The notes under the pieces: generated by a model | What the model saw: only the letters and a program-made list of their open reading frames with translations | Told to the model about the DNA's origin: nothing | Database searches by the model: none | In this document: positions 17,562-25,100 of the stretch, one piece after another | How positions within the stretch are numbered: position 1 is the stretch's first letter | How the letters are laid out: the number at the start of each line of letters is the position of its first letter | Made by a program: the position numbers and the translations under genes | Origin: Synechococcaceae cyanobacterium | GTDB lineage: Bacteria > Cyanobacteriota > Cyanobacteriia > PCC-6307 > Cyanobiaceae | Length of the DNA: 32,021 nucleotides | Assembly (NCBI GenBank): GCA_947378425.1 | Contig: CANCJV010000045.1 | Span: 1-32,021, forward strand | Direction: 5' to 3'

Positions 17562-18794
17562 ATGGCTCGCCCCTTGCGCGGACGGATGCTCAGCCCATGG
17601 CGCCACCGGATTCACGGGCTGATGCGCGCCCCGCGGCACGGGCCACTGCTGCACGGGCCACTGCTGCACGGGCGACTGCGGCCCTGGCCGCTGAAGGCCT
17701 GGCCTCTGGTCCTCGGTGCGGCCCTCGCCGCCGGGCTGGTGGCCAGACCCTCAGCCGGGGGAACGGCCAGCGGCTCGAGCGCCCAGGGCCCGGCCGCCAC
17801 GGTTCAGGACATCCTCGATGGCAATCAGCTCTACATCGAGCAGCGGCAGGCCAAGGTCCGCGATGGGGCCAAGGTGCCGGATCGCATCCGCACCGGTGAC
17901 AGCCGCGCCCAGATGGCCTTTCGAGCCGGCGGCACGGCCCGCATCAACCGCTTCTCCCAGATGAAGCTGGGTACCAACTGCTTCTTCCTCAACCAGGGGC
18001 AGGTGCTGGTCTCGGGGCCGCAGAACGGCTGCACCCGCTCCAGCCGCATGAGCGTGCGCGGCACCAACTATCTGATCAGCGTGGGTCCGGGCGGTCAGGC
18101 GGAACTGACCGTGCTCGAAGGCCAGGTGATGGTGGAGGCGCCGAGCGATGCGGTCCTCCCAGCTGACGCCAGACCCACCGCCGTGTTCGGTGGTTTCCGG
18201 GTGAGCCTGGGCCGCAATGGCACGGTCAGCGATCGCCACCGGCTCAGTGACACCGAGATGGCCGCCATTCTCTATGGGCCGCTGTTCCAGGGCTTCCTCA
18301 CCCCCCTCAGTCACCAGCTGGCCCTGCAGACCTTCCTGCAGCGGGCCTACCCCAACCTGAGTTTCCCCACCCCATCCGCCGTCGCCGATCCCGGCGCCAG
18401 CGCCCTGCAGGCCAGCATCAACAGCATGCGGCTGGAGCAGGGTCGCCCCCCCTTCCAGTCGCTGCCGACGGAACTTTCGGCCCGCAATCGCGCCTACCTG
18501 AAGCCGGTGTTGCAATCGATCCTGGCCGGCGCCAGCTGTGACCATGACCGCAGCCGCTGGCGGGAGTTCCAGGATTCCCTGGTCGCGGCGGGGCTGAAAC
18601 CCAGCAGTGAAGTGCTCACCTGCGGCACGTTGCGGGACTGGGATCCCAAGCAGGTGGTGTCCGAGTGGCTGTCCTCACCGGTGCACCGGGCGATCCTGCT
18701 GGAGCGACCCAGGGCCACCAGCCTGGGCTGCAGCACCCTCAGCAAGGGAGATGACACGGTGGCCTTCTGCACCCTCTGGACGCCCAGCCGCTGA
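17562..18794 (+). CDS. Exported FecR-domain protein with CAP/SCP-like C-terminal domain
   Basis: The product (410 aa from the ATG at 17562) has a basic N-terminus with a 5-residue repeat, then an export signal (WPLVLGAALAAGLVA). The FecR-like beta domain (about residues 80-210) includes VRDGAKVPDRIRTGDSRAQM, RINRFSQMKLG, GQVLVSG, SVRGTNYLIS and VLEGQVMVEAP; such domains are periplasmic and often carry sensory or structural roles. The final 125 residues resemble a CAP/SCP domain: INSMRLEQGRPPF, a central Cys, EWLSSPVHRAILL, LGCSTL and a terminal FCTLW, matching the N...R...G, W..SP.HR and late aromatic elements. The start is uncertain; in-frame ATGs at 17586 and 17622 are equally possible and none has a clear ribosome-binding site. 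It is divergently placed from the lytic transglycosylase. Confidence 0.8.
   Translation: MARPLRGRMLSPWRHRIHGLMRAPRHGPLLHGPLLHGRLRPWPLKAWPLVLGAALAAGLVARPSAGGTASGSSAQGPAATVQDILDGNQLYIEQRQAKVRDGAKVPDRIRTGDSRAQMAFRAGGTARINRFSQMKLGTNCFFLNQGQVLVSGPQNGCTRSSRMSVRGTNYLISVGPGGQAELTVLEGQVMVEAPSDAVLPADARPTAVFGGFRVSLGRNGTVSDRHRLSDTEMAAILYGPLFQGFLTPLSHQLALQTFLQRAYPNLSFPTPSAVADPGASALQASINSMRLEQGRPPFQSLPTELSARNRAYLKPVLQSILAGASCDHDRSRWREFQDSLVAAGLKPSSEVLTCGTLRDWDPKQVVSEWLSSPVHRAILLERPRATSLGCSTLSKGDDTVAFCTLWTPSR
17641..17670 (+). repeat. Two-unit 15-nt tandem repeat in the FecR-CAP gene
   Basis: GCCACTGCTGCACGG occurs twice in tandem, followed by a third, diverged copy. It encodes GPLLH twice in the basic head before the export signal. 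It is a likely site of length variation. Confidence 0.65.
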
Positions 18795-18844
18795 ACCAGC
18801 GGCTCCATCAGGTCGGCCCAGCCAGGGCTCAGGGCGCAACCCCC

Positions 18845-19369
18845 TCAGAGGCGCATGCCCCCCGGCATGTCGAGCAGGGTGTCGCTAGGCCAGGACCCCA
18901 GGGAGGCGAAGCGACTGGCCAGCACGGCGAAGAGATTGGTGTGCTGCTTGAGTTCCTGTTCGGCGGCCCACTCCGCCTCCTCCACCTCCCCCTGGGGCAG
19001 GCCCAGCCCGTCCACCAGGCGCCGGTAGGCGATCTTTTCGCGCTCATTGATCGAGGAGCTGTCGCCGAGATTGCGGCCGACGCGGATCACCATGTAGGCC
19101 AGCTTGAGAGCCAGCTGCTTGTCATCGTGGCTGCGGAAGCGGGGGGCCAGCTCATCAATCAGCTCCACCCCCATCGCCCCGGCCACCAGCTCCGCCACCG
19201 CGTCGGCGGCCGCCGGCAGCCCCACCTCGGCCATGAAATACCGGCGCGCCAGCACCTCCAGCAGTCGCCGCTCCTCCGGCGACACCTCGCCGTCACTCCA
19301 GGCCACACAGCAGAGCAGGCGCAGCAGGTCGAGATCGCCGGCGCTGATCGAGTCGCTGAGCTGGGCCAT
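18845..19369 (-). CDS. TerB-like (tellurite-resistance TerB family) protein
   Basis: The 174-aa soluble helical protein opens with LDLLRLLCCVAWSDGEVSPE followed by ERRLLEVLARRYF, the acidic helix-turn signature of the TerB fold, and repeats a related pattern later (LKLAYMVIRVGRN, INEREKIAYRRLVDGLGL). The TerB fold binds metal or acts as a protein scaffold at membranes; no precise role is known for stand-alone cyanobacterial copies. The ATG at 19369 starts immediately before the conserved part. A longer frame to 19510 adds low-complexity sequence and was not used. It is separated from the FecR-CAP gene by about 50 nt and converges with it. Confidence 0.8.
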   Translation of the reverse strand: MAQLSDSISAGDLDLLRLLCCVAWSDGEVSPEERRLLEVLARRYFMAEVGLPAAADAVAELVAGAMGVELIDELAPRFRSHDDKQLALKLAYMVIRVGRNLGDSSSINEREKIAYRRLVDGLGLPQGEVEEAEWAAEQELKQHTNLFAVLASRFASLGSWPSDTLLDMPGGMRL

Positions 19370-19994
19370 GGCCGGGGTCCGGATCGCAATCGCGCCATTC
19401 TGGGCGTTGGTCGGCCTCAGTCCAGCACCGATCCAGCCCCCAGGGGAAAGCAAGGCGGGGCGGCAGCCTGCCTCCAGCGCTGAACACAGCTCAGACCCGG
19501 CATCGCCCATGAGAAGGACCCGGCCGGCGCCGTCCCTTTGTGGCCGGGACCAGATGGACGCCAGGCCGCATGGATCGCCGGCGGCCTACCCAGGAGCCGC
19601 TGGGCGACAGGATCGATCCTGGCGGCGCTGGCCGATGGCTCCGAGCCCGGGCCCCGGATGGGCCCTCCGCCCCGGCCCCCACGCCCCCCGGCCCCTGCGG
19701 CATGCCAGCAGGCCGCCGAGGAATCCTTGGAGAAACCCCAGCCGAGCGGCGATCACGATCGCCCGGGAGACCCCTGGCAGGCTCCGGCCCAGGACCAGCG
19801 GCTGCCGCTGACTCCAGCGTTCAGGGGCATGCTGCCTGCAACCGGGAGTCTGCAGAATCAGCTTCTGGCAGGCCTGGCCAGGGACGCCTGGATCAAGCCT
19901 GTTGCGATGCCGCCCACCTGCCCTGATCGTCGATCCCGCCGGCGCTACCCCAGCGGATCGCGGCGAGGCCCCCTCCACCGCTGCGGCTGAGTCC
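19370..19994. other. Gene-poor spacer with possible gene remnant
   Basis: I see no convincing gene in these 625 nt. Frames here are Pro/Arg/Gly-rich shadows. One minus-strand stretch around 19700-19800 reads RSLPGVSRAIVIAARLGFLQ followed by hydrophobic residues with G/C-ending codons, and could be a decayed gene or a short membrane peptide. It has no good start or recognisable domain. The right part must hold the promoter of the MlaE-like/MlaD-like pair. Confidence 0.4.
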
Positions 19995-20621
19995 ATGGCC
20001 CGCCCCGACACCATCAACCTGCTGCGCACGATCGAACGGGATGGTCTGCACTGCGCCGGCCTGGTGCTGCTCGGCGGCGTCGCCTTCGGTGCCGGCCTGA
20101 TCCGGTTGCTGGTGGGCCCCTTGCATCAGAGCAGCGATTTCAGCCTCGAAGTGCTGGCCCAGACGGTGCTGCAGCTGCTGGGCCCCCTGCTCGTGGCCCT
20201 GCTGGCCCTGACCCGGCTGATGCCCCACTGGCTGGAGCGCTCTCGCCAACCGGGAGCCGGGGCCTGGTGGCACTCGGTGCTGGCCGCCGCGGTGGTGGGC
20301 GCCCTGCTGTTCAACCTGTTCCTGGTGGTGGTGCTGCTGATGGGGGTGTTGATGACCCCGCGCGCCGACCTGCTCGGTGAGTGGCGCGATCTGATGGCCA
20401 CGATCGAACCGTGGTCCCTGGGGGAAGCCATGGCCCGCTCAGGCCTGTTTCTGGGCAGCACCGCCGCCCTGGGCTTCTGGGAGGGCCGGCGGGCCCTGCG
20501 ACGCGGCGATCTCTCGGCCAGGGTGACGGCCGATGCCATCCTGCACGCGATGGCCCTGGTGCTGGCCCTGAAACTTCTATGGATCCTGGCCCTGAGTCCC
20601 AGCCACTTCAGCGGCGGTTGA
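19995..20621 (+). CDS. MlaE-like membrane permease, short and divergent
   Basis: The 208-aa protein has four to five hydrophobic segments. Its ending, ARSGLFLGSTAALGFWEGRR followed by ALRRGDLSARVTADAILHAM and a last helix, resembles the C-terminal part of MlaE/YrbE permeases (a helix, then GxxxGxxxRGGAxGVGxATTxAVV). A QLLGPLLVALLALTRL stretch resembles the MlaE amphipathic region. It is shorter than usual (about 250-260) and lacks the conserved RGGAEGVG sequence, so the identification rests on pattern plus its neighbour: the next gene, overlapping by 3 nt, encodes an MlaD-type MCE protein. In the family, MlaE forms the membrane channel for lipid movement between inner and outer membrane. No MlaF ATPase gene is in the window. 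The start ATG at 19995 is preferred over a longer frame. Confidence 0.65.
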   Translation: MARPDTINLLRTIERDGLHCAGLVLLGGVAFGAGLIRLLVGPLHQSSDFSLEVLAQTVLQLLGPLLVALLALTRLMPHWLERSRQPGAGAWWHSVLAAAVVGALLFNLFLVVVLLMGVLMTPRADLLGEWRDLMATIEPWSLGEAMARSGLFLGSTAALGFWEGRRALRRGDLSARVTADAILHAMALVLALKLLWILALSPSHFSGG

Positions 20622-21550
20622 GACGCATACTCCCCATCCTGCGCTTCGGCGACGGCTGGCTGTTCCTGGGCAGCGGCACCCTGTTGCTGCTGCTGCTGCT
20701 GGTCGGCGTCGGCCGCGAACAGCACTGGGGCGAGCGCAGCTTCCGGGTTCACCTGCGCACCCAGCGGGCCGACGGCCTCAGGCCCGGCATGGTGGTGAAG
20801 CTCTCCGGGCTGCCGGTGGGCCGCATCACCGAGCTGGCCCTGCAAAGCGACGCCTCCGTGGCGATCGAGCTGCGCATCGACGAGCGCTATCGGCGCCTGC
20901 TCGGCCCGAAGAGCGTCGCCTATCAGAGCCAGGACGGCCTCGTGGGCGACGGCTACATCGGCCTCACCCCCCAGCCCCTGGCCACCCCGACCGAACGGCG
21001 GGCCGGGCCCGAAGCGGACCTCACCCTGGCCTACCAGCCCTCGCTCGATCTACGCCAGGTGCTGCTGGATCTGGCCCAGACCCGGATCGAGCTCTCCCGC
21101 ACCTTGAGGCACGCCAGCCAGGTGGCCAGCCAGGACCTGCCCCTGGCCCTGGGCGATCTGCGCCAGACCCTGCGGCAGACGAACCGGGTTGCCGGCCGGG
21201 ATGTGCCGCTGGCCCTGGGGGACTTCCGCCGCACCCTGGACCAGGTCGGCCAGCTCTCGGGCACCCTCGATCGCGAAGCCACCAGCACCGCCCCCCGCCT
21301 GCGTCAGACCCTGAGCGAGGCCACCCGCACCGGCGCACAAGCCCGCCAGGCCACCCTGCAGGCCGAGGCCCTGATGCGCGACAGCGGCCCGCTGCTGCTC
21401 AGGACGCTGCAGGAGATGCACAACCTGAGCGCCACCACCAATCGGCTGCTGGACCTGCTGGTGGGCAGCAAACTGCTGGGTCCCGAATCCCCCAGGCAGC
21501 CGCCGGCTGGAGTGCCGACCCCCTCGCGGGCCCCGCTGAGCCGGCCTTAG
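20618..21550 (+). CDS. MlaD/MCE-domain lipid-transport substrate-binding protein
   Basis: The 310-aa protein has one N-terminal membrane anchor (GDGWLFLGSGTLLLLLLLVG), then an MCE domain (about residues 35-120): VHLRTQRADGLRPGMVVKLS, LPVGRITELAL, DERYRRLLGPKS and DGLVGDGYIGL. A long helical region follows (about 140-285) with repeated LALGDLRQTLRQ/LALGDFRRTLDQ units, and a Pro-rich end. MCE proteins form periplasmic hexamers that carry lipids. The start is inferred: a TTG at 20618 overlaps the TGA of the upstream gene (TTGA), and no ATG is suitably placed, so translational coupling is likely. The stop codon lies inside one arm of an inverted repeat. Confidence 0.88.
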   Translation: MRRILPILRFGDGWLFLGSGTLLLLLLLVGVGREQHWGERSFRVHLRTQRADGLRPGMVVKLSGLPVGRITELALQSDASVAIELRIDERYRRLLGPKSVAYQSQDGLVGDGYIGLTPQPLATPTERRAGPEADLTLAYQPSLDLRQVLLDLAQTRIELSRTLRHASQVASQDLPLALGDLRQTLRQTNRVAGRDVPLALGDFRRTLDQVGQLSGTLDREATSTAPRLRQTLSEATRTGAQARQATLQAEALMRDSGPLLLRTLQEMHNLSATTNRLLDLLVGSKLLGPESPRQPPAGVPTPSRAPLSRP

Positions 21551-21580
21551 GCCCGGCGCTCGCCCCTGGCCTGCCTAAGG
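21545..21580 (+). terminator. Inverted repeat at the end of the MCE operon
   Basis: CCTTAGGC (21545-21552) and GCCTAAGG (21573-21580) are exact reverse complements with a 20-nt GC-rich loop. The left arm contains the stop codon of the MCE gene. There is no T tract, so it is at best a weak or factor-assisted terminator. Confidence 0.4.
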
Positions 21581-21725
21581 TCGAAGCTGGATTCCAGCCG
21601 CTCCTGACCGCACCACGGCCAGGGCCGCTGGCGCCGACCACCCAGGCCCCTCGGCGCCGATCCCCCCCGCCTCAGGCCTCCCCATCCCCTCGCCTCGCCC
21701 TTCCTCTCTCGAGAGCCCTGCCCCG

Positions 21726-22907
21726 ATGTCTCCCGCCACCTCCGGCTCCAGCAGCCTCAGCGCCCCGATCCCTGCGGCCGTGATGGACCCGGTCGCCACG
21801 GCCCTGCCGGTGACGATCCTGACGGGCTTCCTCGGGGCCGGCAAGACCACCCTGCTGAACCACATCCTCTCCAATCAGGAGGGGCTGAAAACCGCCGTCC
21901 TGGTGAACGAGTTCGGCGAGATCGGCATCGACAACGAACTGGTGGTGGCCACCGGTGAGGACATGGTGGAGCTCAGCAATGGCTGCATCTGCTGCTCGAT
22001 CAACGGCGAACTGCTGGAGGCCGTCTACCGGATCCTGGAGCGGCCCGAGAAGGTCGACTATCTAGTGGTGGAAACCACGGGCCTGGCCGATCCCCTGCCG
22101 GTGGCGATGACCTTCCTGGGCAGCGATCTGCGCGATCTCACCCGTCTCGATTCGATCATCACCCTGGTGGATGCCGAGAACTTCGGCGAGGAGGTGCTCG
22201 AAGGCGAGGTGGCCCGCGCCCAGATCGTCTACAGCGACATGATCCTGCTCAACAAGTGCGACCTGGTGGCGGAAACCAGGCTCGTCGAGCTGGAGACCCA
22301 GCTGAAAACCATCAAGAGCGAAGCCCGCATCCTGCGCTCGGTCAAGGGGGAGGTGCCCCTGCCGCTGCTGCTGAGCGTGGGGCTGTTCGAGAGCGACAAG
22401 GTGGTCGCCCAGCAGCGCCACGACGCCTGCGACCACGACCACGGCGTCTGCGTGCATGACGAAGAGCCCGACGCCCACAGCCACGGGGATCACCAGCACA
22501 ACCACGCGCCCGCGCAGAACCACGGGCATGGGCATGCCCATTCCCACGATCACGGCGATCATCACGGCCACGATCACGGCAGCCAGAGCGATCATCAGGC
22601 GATCGAGGGATTCACCTCCCTGTCCTTCCAGAGCGACGGCCCTTTCTCGCTGCGCAAGTTCCAGAACTTCCTCGACAACCAGATGCCCAAGGGAGTGTTC
22701 CGCGCCAAGGGGATTCTCTGGTTCAACGAGAGCGACCGGCGCCACATCTTTCACCTGGCCGGCAAGCGCTTCTCGATCGATGACAGCGACTGGCCCGCTG
22801 CCCCCAAGAACCAACTGGTGCTGATCGGCAAGGGCCTCGACCACGCCGCCCTGCGACGCCAGCTTCAGGCCTGCGTCGCCAGGGATGCCGGCAAGGGTTT
22901 CGGCTGA
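21726..22907 (+). CDS. COG0523 (CobW/ZNG1-type) GTPase with His-rich metal-binding insert
   Basis: The 393-aa G3E-family GTPase is a probable metallochaperone or metal-insertase (zinc, cobalt or nickel) in the cytoplasm. It has the P-loop TGFLGAGKTT (from about G34), a Walker B/switch region ETTGLADPLP, the metal-binding GCICC (C87, C89, C90), and the base-specificity motif NKCD (from N176). A His/Asp-rich insert (about 232-290) with repeated HDHG/HGH units precedes the C-terminal CobW domain (FSLRKFQNFL to the end). The insert suggests metal storage or buffering. The family is often Zur-regulated or linked to cobalamin; which applies here is not shown. Translation may instead begin at the ATG at 21783, since the first 19 residues are Ser/Pro-rich and not conserved. 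Confidence 0.93.
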   Translation: MSPATSGSSSLSAPIPAAVMDPVATALPVTILTGFLGAGKTTLLNHILSNQEGLKTAVLVNEFGEIGIDNELVVATGEDMVELSNGCICCSINGELLEAVYRILERPEKVDYLVVETTGLADPLPVAMTFLGSDLRDLTRLDSIITLVDAENFGEEVLEGEVARAQIVYSDMILLNKCDLVAETRLVELETQLKTIKSEARILRSVKGEVPLPLLLSVGLFESDKVVAQQRHDACDHDHGVCVHDEEPDAHSHGDHQHNHAPAQNHGHGHAHSHDHGDHHGHDHGSQSDHQAIEGFTSLSFQSDGPFSLRKFQNFLDNQMPKGVFRAKGILWFNESDRRHIFHLAGKRFSIDDSDWPAAPKNQLVLIGKGLDHAALRRQLQACVARDAGKGFG

Positions 22908-22918
22908 AGGGTTGGACC

Positions 22919-22960
22919 GAAGTCCGGGCTGTCAGTGGGACGACAGCCAGGCCGGACTTC
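22919..22960. terminator. Strong interrupted hairpin after the CobW-type gene
   Basis: GAAGTCCGG-GCTGTC (22919-22933) pairs with GACAGC (22942-22947) and CCGGACTTC (22952-22960), leaving an 8-nt loop and a 4-nt bulge. It lies between convergent genes, 12 nt after the CobW stop, and could end transcription from both sides. It has no T tract. Confidence 0.55.
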
Positions 22961-23053
22961 AGCAGCGCTCACGCCCAGAAGACCCGAGCCAACGCCTGAA
23001 CGGAACAAGCAGACCAACAACAAAGTTCAGCAGGAGAGGCAAGCGAGATGGCT

Positions 23054-23992
23054 TCAGGGAGCCATCACGCCAGGGTGATCAAAGGTCTGATCACGCGAGA
23101 ATTCAGCCTCTGAATCATCCAGAACCACCACCTCCGCCACGGTTGCTGCCAGAGCGGTGAGCCGCCTCCGCAACAAGGTTGTCAGCAGCTTCACCTGGGG
23201 GGTGTGGACAAATTCCCGGCCCACCACCAGGGCATCCCCCACAGACACAGGCAAGCGCAGCGGCAGCGCCTGAAACGACTCTCCATACAGGGGCATCGTC
23301 AGCGGGGTTGCAACAGCGACCATCAGCTCCTCGAAGCCCGGTTGACCACACCAAGTTGGTGACTTTCTGTCAGCACGGCGGGCGGATGGATCCCACAACC
23401 CACAACCCTCGAGGACAGCCTGAAAGACAGGGAAAGCATCCTCAGGCAGAGGCAGAAATGGGTAACAGGAGATATCAGCGAAGGTCACGCGATCACCAAG
23501 CTCCAGCAGTGGATGGCCAGCTTTGACCGTCAACAGCGAGGGCATCCTGCTGAGACGAATCGAGCAGAGATCGGGATCCTCAGGGCCGGGCACATCTGGA
23601 TAGGAAGCGATCCAGGCGTCAATCACACGCTCTCTCAGCAGTTGCAGAGGTCTGTGATATTCCAGATAGTCAAAGTTTCCCGCAATCCACCCAGGTGGAG
23701 GCGAGGGACACAACAGCGGCCCCATCCAGTGCTGGGCCTCCAATCGCAGAGATTTGTAATCCCGGTATCTGACCAACTGATGCACATGACGCTGAAGATT
23801 CAGGAGCACTTGATCCCCCGTCAGGATCCACTCAGCATCGCCTCGCCGCAGTGAAACAGAAAACAGATCGGCACAGCGGCGGCTGTTGCGACTGACCGAC
23901 GATTGATCAAGATTGAACTTCGCTGCCACCCGACTGCCCGTACGCAGCCAGATCAGCCCATCCAGGGAGGCAAGACAATCAATACCGACCAT
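23054..23992 (-). CDS. LysR-like transcription regulator, copy 1
   Basis: The 312-aa protein has an N-terminal helix-turn-helix region (WLRTGSRVAAKFNLDQSSVS followed by RNSRRCADLF) comparable to LysR-type regulators but with an unusual start and wing. A linker helix and a substrate-binding-like domain from about residue 85 follow (MGPLLC, VIDAWIASYPDVP, LTVKAGHPLLE, ADISCYPFLPLP). It is clearly paralogous to the next gene upstream: the first 160 residues align without gaps and roughly 40% are identical by eye (WLRTG, VSR.SR.C, EW...GD, LRLEA..W.GPLLC). GC content is lower (55-60% in sampled lines against about 70% around). The ligand and targets are unknown. The ATG at 23992 aligns with the paralogue start. 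It converges with the CobW-type gene. Confidence 0.75.
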   Translation of the reverse strand: MVGIDCLASLDGLIWLRTGSRVAAKFNLDQSSVSRNSRRCADLFSVSLRRGDAEWILTGDQVLLNLQRHVHQLVRYRDYKSLRLEAQHWMGPLLCPSPPPGWIAGNFDYLEYHRPLQLLRERVIDAWIASYPDVPGPEDPDLCSIRLSRMPSLLTVKAGHPLLELGDRVTFADISCYPFLPLPEDAFPVFQAVLEGCGLWDPSARRADRKSPTWCGQPGFEELMVAVATPLTMPLYGESFQALPLRLPVSVGDALVVGREFVHTPQVKLLTTLLRRRLTALAATVAEVVVLDDSEAEFSRDQTFDHPGVMAP

Positions 23993-24116
23993 TCACCGAA
24001 TCCCTTCATCTTTTTTCATTCTTGCACCGGCAGGCCCGGAGACAAGTGAGCCGTGTTGATTTCAGCCGGTTATTTCAGATCCTGCATAGGCCAATCGAGG
24101 CTCACGAATCGCCAAG

Positions 24117-24128
24117 CCCCCCCCCCCC
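24117..24128. repeat. C12 homopolymer tract
   Basis: Twelve consecutive C residues lie in the 238-nt spacer between the two LysR-like genes, upstream of copy 1. The tract is prone to slippage or sequencing error. Confidence 0.8.
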
Positions 24129-24230
24129 GCGGCAAATGCATCCAAAGATACAAATTGCGAGCCCAGATCAAGCCCGGCGCCAGGCACCTGAGTCCTTTTC
24201 AAAAATTTGCACCTTGAGCAAGGCCATGGC

Positions 24231-25100
24231 TCAGAGGAGCGTGATCTCCGGATAGCGATCCGCGAAGGTTTTCAAGCGAAATCGGATCAATTCCTGCAAG
24301 GAAACCATCTCTGGATGGGCACAAAACTCTCGATGCATGATCATGACCTCACCAGAGTCGAATGGTAACTTTAAAGGAAGCTTGACCAGATTACCGCCGC
24401 TGACCTCCAGGCTCAGGTCTGTGCCGTATCCAATCGTCAGCTCCGCTTCGCTCTTTCCTTCCCAGGCATCACGGCGATAGCGAGACATGCGAACACAATC
24501 GTTCCACAGCCCAATGGACTTCAAGGATTCTTCAACCCTGGGATACAGCCCCGTCGGCAGGCCAAGTGTGGGAAACTGGGCGATGTCAGACCAGGTGAGA
24601 CCAGAGCTTCCAATCAGAGGATGCCCGGATTGGACAACAAAGAAGACTGGCATCGACGACAGAGCCAGCGACGTGAGCTCAGGATCATCAGCAGCAGGAA
24701 CATCCGGAAGCCCGGAGATGCAGGCATCGACGATCCGATCCCGAACCAATTGGAGGTTTCTGGGCATGCCCACGATGTTGGAAAGACCCAGAATCCACCG
24801 TTCCGGCGTGGGCGTGCATAACAGCGGACCCGACCAGTAGGTCGCCTCCAGCCGCAGTGGTCGATACCCCATCCAGCGGGCCGTTTGATGCAAGCGACGC
24901 TCAAGCTGGAGGATGGACGTATCGCCGGCAATCGTCCACTCGCCCTGGATGCGCTGCAGCTCAAGACCAAAGAGATTCAGGCACTTGCGGGACTGCCTGC
25001 TGACCGTCGGCGGACTCATGGCAAAGCGGCTGGAGACTTCTTCGCCTGTTCTCAACCATTGCAGGGCATCGAGGGCAGCCAGAGCATCCTGATCGATCAT
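24231..25100 (-). CDS. LysR-like transcription regulator, copy 2
   Basis: The 289-aa paralogue of the preceding gene has the same layout: an HTH region (WLRTGEEVSSRFAMSPPTVS followed by RQSRKCLNLF), EWTIAGD wing, LRLEATYWSGPLLC, then a LysR substrate-binding-like domain (VDACISGLPDVP, FFVVQSGHPLIG, DIAQFPTLGLP, LPLKLPFDSGEVM). The ATG at 25100 is chosen because it aligns exactly with copy 1; in-frame GTGs at 25103 and 25106 and a start at 25169 are alternatives. Tandem same-strand arrangement, shared spacing and the lower GC suggest one duplication after acquisition of an ancestral gene. Ligand and targets are unknown. No obvious metabolic partner gene is adjacent. Confidence 0.75.
   Translation of the reverse strand: MIDQDALAALDALQWLRTGEEVSSRFAMSPPTVSRQSRKCLNLFGLELQRIQGEWTIAGDTSILQLERRLHQTARWMGYRPLRLEATYWSGPLLCTPTPERWILGLSNIVGMPRNLQLVRDRIVDACISGLPDVPAADDPELTSLALSSMPVFFVVQSGHPLIGSSGLTWSDIAQFPTLGLPTGLYPRVEESLKSIGLWNDCVRMSRYRRDAWEGKSEAELTIGYGTDLSLEVSGGNLVKLPLKLPFDSGEVMIMHREFCAHPEMVSLQELIRFRLKTFADRYPEITLL

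Noticed and set aside
16247-17563. Longer version of the lytic transglycosylase frame starting at 17563
   Set aside because: The lipobox signal requires a start at 17428; the extra 45 residues are not a plausible signal and overlap the divergent promoter region.
19586-20029. 147-aa minus-strand frame in the 19.4-20.0 kb spacer
   Set aside because: Part of it has coding-like codons, but the start, the ends and the overall composition are poor and no domain is visible; kept only as a possible remnant.
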